Below the pieces are notes generated by a model that was not told where the DNA came from, searched no databases, and was given only the letters and a program-made list of their open reading frames with translations. Source: Anaerolineales bacterium (lineage in GTDB: Bacteria > Chloroflexota > Anaerolineae > Anaerolineales > UBA4823). From it: a stretch of 10,929 nt of DNA. The DNA is taken from the NCBI GenBank assembly GCA_028687395.1, contig JAQUAE010000029.1, positions 1 to 10,929 of the forward strand, in the 5' to 3' direction. Made by a program: the position numbers and the translations under genes. This document shows positions 6,251-10,929 of this stretch, piece after piece. Position 1 is the stretch's first letter. Every line of letters starts with the position of its first letter.

Positions 6251-7369
6251 ATGGTTGAAATCTGCTGCACGAACTGCCGGTCGCCATATCCCAACGATTC
6301 AACGCCCTATAAGTGCCCGCGCTGCGGGGGCGTCTACGATTACAGCGCCTGGCCTACCTTCGACGCCGGCCTTATTGACCCTGCCCTCCCCGGGGTGTGG
6401 AAGTACCGTGCTATGTTCGGGCTGCCGGAAAGTGCCCCAGTGGTATCTCTGGGTGAGGGGAACACCCCGTTGCTGTGGCTGGAGGTCGACCTGGGGGAGG
6501 GCCAGCGGGAGCGGTTGGGGGTCAAGTGCGAGATGCTCAATCCAACAGCCTCATTCAAGGACCGCGGCAGCGCCCTGTTGGTCAGCTTCCTGCGCTCGCG
6601 TGGGATCACAGCAGCCTTGGAGGATTCGTCTGGCAATGCCGGCGCTTCGCTGGCGGCCTACGCGGCGCGGGCCGGGATGGCGGTGCGCATTTTTGCCCCG
6701 GACTCGGCCTCAGGAATGAAGCTGGCTCAGATTCAAGCCTATGGTGCCGCGCTGTCACGGGTGCCGGGGCCGCGATTCAACGCTGCCCAGGCGGTGCAGC
6801 AGGCATTATTAGCGCAACCTGCGCAGGGGGAGGCGGCCTACGCCAGCCACGCCTACCTGCCGTTTAACCTCCCTGGCTACGCCACGCTGGCTTACGAGCT
6901 GGTCGAGCAGCTTGGCGGGGCTCCCGGAACGGTAATCTGTCCCACAGGTCAAGGCGGGCTGCTGCTGGGCATTGGGCGCGGGTTCAACGCCCTGCTCGCC
7001 GCCCGGGCAATTCAGCAGGCGCCGCTCCTGGTGGGCGTCCAGGCCCTGGCTTGCGCGCCGTTGTGGGCGGTTTCGACCCATGGCCGGGCGGGACTGGCCT
7101 GGGTGAGCGAAGGGGACACGCTAGCAGAGGGGATTCGGGTGCGCAACCCCGTCCGGGGAGACGCGGTCATCGATATCGTGGAATCGAGCGGCGGATTCTT
7201 CCACGCGGTGAGCGAGGAGGCGATACTTCAAGGGCGCGTCGAACTCGCTCGCCGGGGGTTTTATATAGAGCCGACATCCGCAGTCATTTGGGAAGCAGCG
7301 TTGAGCCACCTGCATCACCTGCCCAAGCCGGTCGTCGCGGTGTTGACTGGATCTGGTTTTAAGGTATAG
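6251..7369 (+). CDS. Threonine-synthase-like PLP-dependent enzyme with N-terminal zinc ribbon
   Basis: This is a fold-type II PLP enzyme of 372 residues, most like class II threonine synthases, which convert O-phosphohomoserine to threonine. An N-terminal zinc ribbon has CxxC pairs at Cys6/Cys9 and Cys22/Cys25, as often seen in this group. SLGEGNTPLL (67-75) is followed by ASFKDRG with the likely Schiff-base Lys103, SSGNAGASLAAYAARAG (126-142), EPTSA (340-344) and LTGSG (365-369). The PLP-phosphate loop reads PTGQGGLLLG (231-240) instead of the common PVGNAGN form, so a related activity (for example cysteate synthase or a dehydratase-like reaction) is not excluded. The ATG at 6251 starts just before the zinc ribbon. 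A TTG at 6209 would add 14 residues overlapping moaDE and has no support. The Shine-Dalgarno is weak, and coupling to moaDE (7-nt gap) is likely. fabF follows after 9 nt. Confidence 0.8.
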   Translation: MVEICCTNCRSPYPNDSTPYKCPRCGGVYDYSAWPTFDAGLIDPALPGVWKYRAMFGLPESAPVVSLGEGNTPLLWLEVDLGEGQRERLGVKCEMLNPTASFKDRGSALLVSFLRSRGITAALEDSSGNAGASLAAYAARAGMAVRIFAPDSASGMKLAQIQAYGAALSRVPGPRFNAAQAVQQALLAQPAQGEAAYASHAYLPFNLPGYATLAYELVEQLGGAPGTVICPTGQGGLLLGIGRGFNALLAARAIQQAPLLVGVQALACAPLWAVSTHGRAGLAWVSEGDTLAEGIRVRNPVRGDAVIDIVESSGGFFHAVSEEAILQGRVELARRGFYIEPTSAVIWEAALSHLHHLPKPVVAVLTGSGFKV

Positions 7370-7377
7370 GAGAGGAG
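7369..7377 (+). promoter_or_regulatory. Strong ribosome binding site of fabF
   Basis: The purine tract GGAGAGGAG lies just before the ATG at 7379 and overlaps the TAG stop of the preceding gene. This contrasts with moaC and ftsY, which have no Shine-Dalgarno at all. Confidence 0.6.
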
Positions 7378-7378
7378 C

Positions 7379-8635
7379 ATGGCAGAGCGAGTGGTGATCA
7401 CAGGCATGGGCGCGGTCAGCCCGCTCGGATTGACGGTCGAACGAACCTGGGACAGGCTGGTCAACGGCGTCTCGGGCGTGGGTCCTATCACGCTTTTCGA
7501 TCCATCCGATTACCCGGTGCAGATCGCCTGCGAAGTGAAGGACTTCGTCCCTGAAGAGCACATGCCTGCCCGGGACGCCCGCCGGCGGGATCGATTCGAG
7601 CAATTCGCCTCCGTCGCCAGCACGGAGGCGCTGGCCCAGGCAGGGTTGGAAGGATATCCTGGCGACCCACGGCGCATCGGGGTCATCGTCTCCTCAGCGA
7701 TTGGCGGCATTCACACCATACAAGAATCGACTTACCAGTTGCGAGACGAAGGTCCGCGCCGCTTGAGCCCTTTCGCCATCCCGATGATGATGGCCAATGG
7801 CGCGGCCGGGTTGATCGCCATCGACCACGAGTTTCAAGGCCCATGTTTTTCGGTGAGCTCGGCCTGCGCGTCGGGGGCGGATGGCATCGGCGTGGCCTGG
7901 TGCCTGTTGCGCGCCGGCGCCATCGACGCCGCAGTGTCAGGCGCCAGCGAGGCGACCATCACCCAGATTGGCATCGGCGCTTTCGATCGCCTGGGAGCGA
8001 TGTCCCGCCGCACGCTGCAGGACCTGCGCCTCTCGCCCTCGGCAGGCGCCCCCAAGCCGTTCGATAAAGAGCGTGATGGCCTGGTGATGGGCGAGGGGGC
8101 GGCGATTCTGATCCTGGAAACGGAGAGCCACGCCCGCCAGCGCGGCGCCGAGATCCTGGCTGAGTTAGCGGGATACGCCGCCACGGCAGACGCCTTTCAC
8201 ATCACTGCCCCCAGCGAGGACGGCGCCGGCAGCGCTCAGGCGATGTCCCAGGCCCTTCGGGCGGCCGGCATCCCGCTGGATCAGATCGACTACATCAACG
8301 CCCACGGAACCGCCACGCCATTGAACGATCTCTCTGAGACGCGGGCAATCAAGACCTCCTTGGGGCAGATCGCTTATAATATTCCGGTTTCATCGACCAA
8401 GTCGATGACCGGGCACATGATGGGAGCGACGGGCGCATTGGAAGCCATCTTCTGCGTCCAGGCGATTCACCACGGCGTCATACCGCCCACGATCAATTAT
8501 CACACTCCCGATCCGGAGTGCGACCTGGATTACGTGCCCAACCAGGCGCGCCAGAAACGAGTCAGGGTTGCTATGAGCAATGCCTTCGGCTTCGGGGGCC
8601 ATAATGCGGTACTGGTATTAAGGGAATATAATTAG
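7379..8635 (+). CDS. fabF: Beta-ketoacyl-ACP synthase II (FabF)
   Basis: FabF condenses malonyl-ACP with a growing acyl-ACP in the elongation cycle of type II fatty acid synthesis. The protein has 418 residues, the usual length. The N terminus VVITGMGAVSPLGLTVERTW is typical. The catalytic triad is visible: Cys163 in SVSSACASGADGIG, His309 in INAHGTATPLND and His346 in TKSMTGHMMGATGALEA. The C-terminal SNAFGFGGHNAVLVL is the usual end. No acpP gene lies upstream, although acpP commonly precedes fabF. Here the upstream neighbour is the PLP enzyme, 9 nt away, so fabF is probably read from the same transcript. A TATAAT overlapping its stop may start a separate rnc-smc transcript. Confidence 0.96.
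   Translation: MAERVVITGMGAVSPLGLTVERTWDRLVNGVSGVGPITLFDPSDYPVQIACEVKDFVPEEHMPARDARRRDRFEQFASVASTEALAQAGLEGYPGDPRRIGVIVSSAIGGIHTIQESTYQLRDEGPRRLSPFAIPMMMANGAAGLIAIDHEFQGPCFSVSSACASGADGIGVAWCLLRAGAIDAAVSGASEATITQIGIGAFDRLGAMSRRTLQDLRLSPSAGAPKPFDKERDGLVMGEGAAILILETESHARQRGAEILAELAGYAATADAFHITAPSEDGAGSAQAMSQALRAAGIPLDQIDYINAHGTATPLNDLSETRAIKTSLGQIAYNIPVSSTKSMTGHMMGATGALEAIFCVQAIHHGVIPPTINYHTPDPECDLDYVPNQARQKRVRVAMSNAFGFGGHNAVLVLREYN
8627..8632 (+). promoter_or_regulatory. Candidate -10 box for rnc-smc
   Basis: A perfect TATAAT ends one base before the fabF stop is completed. Initiation near 8639 would give a leader of about 86 nt that contains the hairpins at 8666-8718. It has neither a TGn extension nor a recognisable -35, so it is only a candidate. 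Confidence 0.3.
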
Positions 8636-8665
8636 AGAAGAAATACACAAAGAGAACTAAGCGAT

Positions 8666-8700
8666 CGCCAGATACTCGACCTGGCGTGGGGTATCTGGCG
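8666..8700 (+). promoter_or_regulatory. Perfect inverted repeat (hairpin) in the rnc leader
   Basis: CGCCAGATAC at 8666-8675 and GTATCTGGCG at 8691-8700 form a perfect 10-bp stem with a 15-nt loop. The left arm can instead pair its first 6 nt (CGCCAG) with CTGGCG at 8681-8686 in the loop, so two mutually exclusive hairpins are possible. No T-run follows, so an intrinsic terminator is unlikely. An RNA control element or a protein-binding palindrome fits better. Confidence 0.6.
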
Positions 8701-8718
8701 CTCCCTGAGTTCTGGGAG
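8701..8718 (+). promoter_or_regulatory. Small hairpin that could cover the rnc Shine-Dalgarno
   Basis: CTCCC at 8701-8705 is complementary to GGGAG at 8714-8718, with an 8-nt loop. The right arm is part of GGGAGG (8714-8719), the apparent ribosome binding site 5 nt before the TTG start at 8725. The stem is only 5 bp, so its stability alone is modest. It abuts the larger hairpin and could stack on it. Confidence 0.35.
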
Positions 8719-8724
8719 GCTGGT

Positions 8725-9441
8725 TTGGAGCGCAACGATCTTTACTTACAAGATGAGACAGTATCCGACTTCATCCAACGATTAGATTTGCCCTTAAGCG
8801 ATACCCACATCCTCTTGCGGGCTTTGACCCACCGCTCATACGTCAATGAGCATCCTGAAGAGTTAGAGGATAACGAACGCCTGGAGTTCCTGGGGGATGC
8901 CGTCCTGGATTTTCTGGTCGGGGCGTGGCTGTACAACCATTTTCCCGAGATGGCCGAGGGAGAGCTCACCCGCATGCGTTCAGCCTTGGTGGGCACCGAC
9001 CAGCTTGCCGATTTCGCTCGCAAGGTTCAGCTTGGGGCGGTGATGCGCCTGGGGCGCGGCGAGTGCGATTCTGGAGGCAGGGAACGCCCTGCCCTGCTGT
9101 GCGCCACCTTCGAAGCCCTTGTCGGCGCGCTGTACCTCGATGCCGGCATCCCGGCGGTGGCAACCTTTATCGATCCGCTGCTTCAGGAAGCTTCCCACAA
9201 CATCCTCGTCGCTCACAAGGAGCAAGACCCGAAGAGCATGTTCCAGGAGTGGACTCAGTCCCTGGGTTTAGGTGCCCCGCTATATAAGACCATCACTGCC
9301 AGCGGTCCGGATCACAATAAAGTCTTCGAGGTCGAAGTGTGGGTTGGGGATAAGGAATACGGGCGGGGACAGGGTCCCAGCAAGCGGGTGGCGGCGAAAG
9401 CTGCGGCACGCGCGGCCCTGCGCACTTTGGGGTTGGATTAA
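8725..9441 (+). CDS. rnc: Ribonuclease III
   Basis: RNase III cuts double-stranded RNA, notably in rRNA precursor processing. The TTG at 8725, preceded by GGGAGG with a 5-nt spacer, gives 238 residues. A GTG at 8686 would give 251 but sits in the loop of a perfect hairpin and lacks a binding site. The catalytic domain has the signature NERLEFLGDAVLDF (residues about 50-63), and GELTRMRSALVGTDQLADFARK follows. The second metal-site helix reads LLCATFEALVGALYLD: the Glu of FEAL is kept, but the family's usual Asp three residues before it (E. coli Asp114) is Ala127, codon 9103-9105. A C-terminal double-stranded RNA-binding domain runs from DPKSMFQEWTQ to the end, with GQGPSKRVAAKAAARAAL. It follows fabF after an 89-nt gap, and smc starts 5 nt after its stop. 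Confidence 0.95.
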   Translation: MERNDLYLQDETVSDFIQRLDLPLSDTHILLRALTHRSYVNEHPEELEDNERLEFLGDAVLDFLVGAWLYNHFPEMAEGELTRMRSALVGTDQLADFARKVQLGAVMRLGRGECDSGGRERPALLCATFEALVGALYLDAGIPAVATFIDPLLQEASHNILVAHKEQDPKSMFQEWTQSLGLGAPLYKTITASGPDHNKVFEVEVWVGDKEYGRGQGPSKRVAAKAAARAALRTLGLD

Positions 9442-9446
9442 TCACC

Positions 9447-10929
9447 ATGCCTTCACGCTTGAAATCCTTGGAGTTGCAAGGTTATAAGACCTTTGCCAAC
9501 CGCACTGTCTTCGAGTATGCGGGGACAATAACTGCCATCGTCGGTCCGAATGGCTCGGGAAAATCCAACATCGCCGACAGCATTCGCTGGGTATTGGGCG
9601 AGCAATCCTACAGCATCCTGCGGGGCAAGAAGACCGAGGACATGATCTTCTCCGGTTCGGAGCAACGTCCACGGGCGGGGATGGCCTCTGCCACGATGGT
9701 CTTCGACAACAGCGACGGCTGGTTACCCATTGATTTCAGCGAAGTGGCTGTCACCCGCCGTGCCTACCGTGACGGGCAGAACGAGTACTTGATCAATGGC
9801 TCGCGGGTGCGCCTTAAGGATGTGTCGGAGCTGCTCGCCCAATCCGGCCTGGCAGAGCGCACCTATACCGTCATCGGGCAGGGTTTGGTCGACGCTGCCC
9901 TGGCGTTGAAAGCCGAGGAGCGGCGCAGACTCTTCGAGGAAGCAGCGGGCATTGGGCTTTACCGCTCCCGCCGCGAAGAAGCCCTACGCCGCCTGGATTC
10001 GACCCGCCGCAATCTGGAACGCGCTCAGGATATTCTAGCCGAGCTGACCCCTCGCTTGAAGAGCCTGGAGCGGCAGGCGCGCCGCGCCGAGGAGTATGAG
10101 CAGATGCGCAGCGACCTGCGCGTCTTGATGCGCGAGTGGTACGGCTTTCACTGGCACCGCGCCCAGGTAGAGCTGGCAGAGTCCAGGAAGCTCACCCAGG
10201 CGCGCCTGGAAGTGCTCGACCGGGAGCGCGAAGCCCAGGCGCGCATCGACGAGCAGTTGAGCAGCCTGCGGGCGCGCATCCAAACCCTGCGCAGCGAGCT
10301 GAATAGCCGGCACCACCAGCTCGCCCAATTGCACGCCCGCCGTGAAGAGGTGAGCCGTGAGCGCGCGGCGGTCGACGAAAGAGCCAGGTGGCAGAAACAG
10401 CAAGAGCAATCCAGCCGCGAGGAAATCGCCCGGCTGGGAGAAGAGCTCGAATTACAGCGTGAGATGGCCGACCTGGCGAACGGTGAGGTCACGAAGCTCG
10501 AAGACGAGATGCGCAGCGCGCAAAGCGAATACCAGCTCGCCCAGGCAGCCCTGGAAACCCGCCTGGCGGAGCGCAAACGCATCGAAGCCGAGTTGAAGAT
10601 TGCCCAGTCCCGGCTACAGCAGGTCGGCGATCGCAAGGCGGAATTATCCGCCATTCAGGTTCAAAGCCAGGCGCAAATCGAACGCCTGCAAGCGAACCTG
10701 GCTTCCCTGGCAGGCGGGCTTGCCTCCCTGGATGGCGAGATAGCCCAGGCTCAGGAAGCTGTGGAAGGCGCCTCCCGCCAGGTGGGCGAGGCCGAATCCG
10801 CCCAGAAGGCGCTGGAAGCCAGGCTTGCCACCCAACGACAGCGCATACAAAGGTTGGAAGCCAACCGCCAGGAGGTGGAAAAGAAGCGGGCGGAAATTCT
10901 TGCTGAAATCTCTCGCCTGGCGACTTCGA
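9447..10929 (+). CDS. smc: Chromosome segregation ATPase SMC (N-terminal part, cut by the window edge)
   Basis: SMC dimers form the ATP-driven condensin-like complex with ScpA and ScpB that organises and segregates the chromosome. About 494 codons are visible from ATG 9447, and the frame is still open at 10929, so roughly the first 40 percent of a typical 1,150-1,200-residue protein is present. The start MPSRLKSLELQGYKTFANRT is typical. Walker A is GPNGSGKSN (33-41), followed by IADSIRWVLGEQS and the ERTYTVIGQGLVD segment of the head. LKAEERRRLFEEAAGIGLYRSRREEALRRL then leads into the first coiled-coil arm. From about residue 195 the composition is rich in Glu, Gln, Arg, Ala and Leu, as expected for coiled coil. 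The ATG lies 5 nt after the rnc stop, so the two genes are very probably co-transcribed. Confidence 0.96.
   Translation, partial: MPSRLKSLELQGYKTFANRTVFEYAGTITAIVGPNGSGKSNIADSIRWVLGEQSYSILRGKKTEDMIFSGSEQRPRAGMASATMVFDNSDGWLPIDFSEVAVTRRAYRDGQNEYLINGSRVRLKDVSELLAQSGLAERTYTVIGQGLVDAALALKAEERRRLFEEAAGIGLYRSRREEALRRLDSTRRNLERAQDILAELTPRLKSLERQARRAEEYEQMRSDLRVLMREWYGFHWHRAQVELAESRKLTQARLEVLDREREAQARIDEQLSSLRARIQTLRSELNSRHHQLAQLHARREEVSRERAAVDERARWQKQQEQSSREEIARLGEELELQREMADLANGEVTKLEDEMRSAQSEYQLAQAALETRLAERKRIEAELKIAQSRLQQVGDRKAELSAIQVQSQAQIERLQANLASLAGGLASLDGEIAQAQEAVEGASRQVGEAESAQKALEARLATQRQRIQRLEANRQEVEKKRAEILAEISRLATS

Noticed and set aside
8375..8380. TATAAT inside fabF
   Set aside because: It lies in conserved coding sequence far from any start, with no extended element or -35.
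8661..8668. GCGATCGC palindrome (second copy at 10627-10634), resembling the HIP1 repeat
   Set aside because: There are only two copies in 10.9 kb of GC-rich DNA and one is inside smc. This is far from the density seen where HIP1 is a real genomic feature.
8666..8700. Intrinsic terminator after fabF
   Set aside because: The stem is perfect, but CTCCCTGAG and not a T-run follows it. It is close in front of rnc, so a leader element is more plausible.
8686..8724. GTG start at 8686 for rnc
   Set aside because: There is no Shine-Dalgarno before it and it sits in the loop of a perfect inverted repeat; TTG at 8725 has GGGAGG at good spacing. It cannot be excluded without comparison to relatives.

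Overview
The window is gene-dense, GC-rich bacterial chromosome with no mobile element, RNA gene or CRISPR array that I can see. The gene set and protein style suggest a member of Chloroflexota, perhaps Anaerolineae: a short SCP-2-like protein, a large GT-C-like membrane protein, a MoaD-MoaE fusion, and fabF-rnc-smc next to ftsY. This assignment is an inference from family resemblance, not from a marker-gene comparison.

Layout. At the left edge a small SCP-2-type lipid-carrier gene (68-481, +) runs into, and overlaps by 15 nt, the end of a leftward operon. Reading leftward from about 5000, that operon is ftsY (SRP receptor), prfB (release factor 2, with a classical programmed +1 frameshift) and a large polytopic membrane protein whose GTG start overlaps the prfB stop. 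A 51-nt divergent intergenic region (4995-5045) holds two back-to-back extended -10 promoters, each so close to its start codon that both ftsY and moaC mRNAs should be leaderless or nearly so. Rightward from there run moaC, a fused moaD-moaE, a zinc-ribbon threonine-synthase-like PLP enzyme, fabF, rnc and smc. smc is cut by the right edge of the window.

How the genes fit together. The window combines molybdenum-cofactor synthesis (moaC for cPMP, moaDE for molybdopterin synthase), amino-acid metabolism (PLP enzyme), fatty-acid elongation (fabF), RNA processing (rnc), chromosome organisation (smc), membrane protein targeting (ftsY) and translation termination (prfB). In many bacteria acpP-fabF-rnc-smc-ftsY lie in one co-directional cluster. 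Here ftsY sits on the other side of the divergent promoter, and moaC, moaDE and the PLP enzyme occupy the space between it and fabF. The most notable details are the prfB frameshift signal, the paired leaderless promoters, the internal Gly-Gly of the MoaD-MoaE fusion, an apparent Asp-to-Ala change at a metal-ligand position of RNase III, and a set of nested hairpins in front of rnc. I found no wholly unknown multi-gene system. Most of the window is housekeeping.
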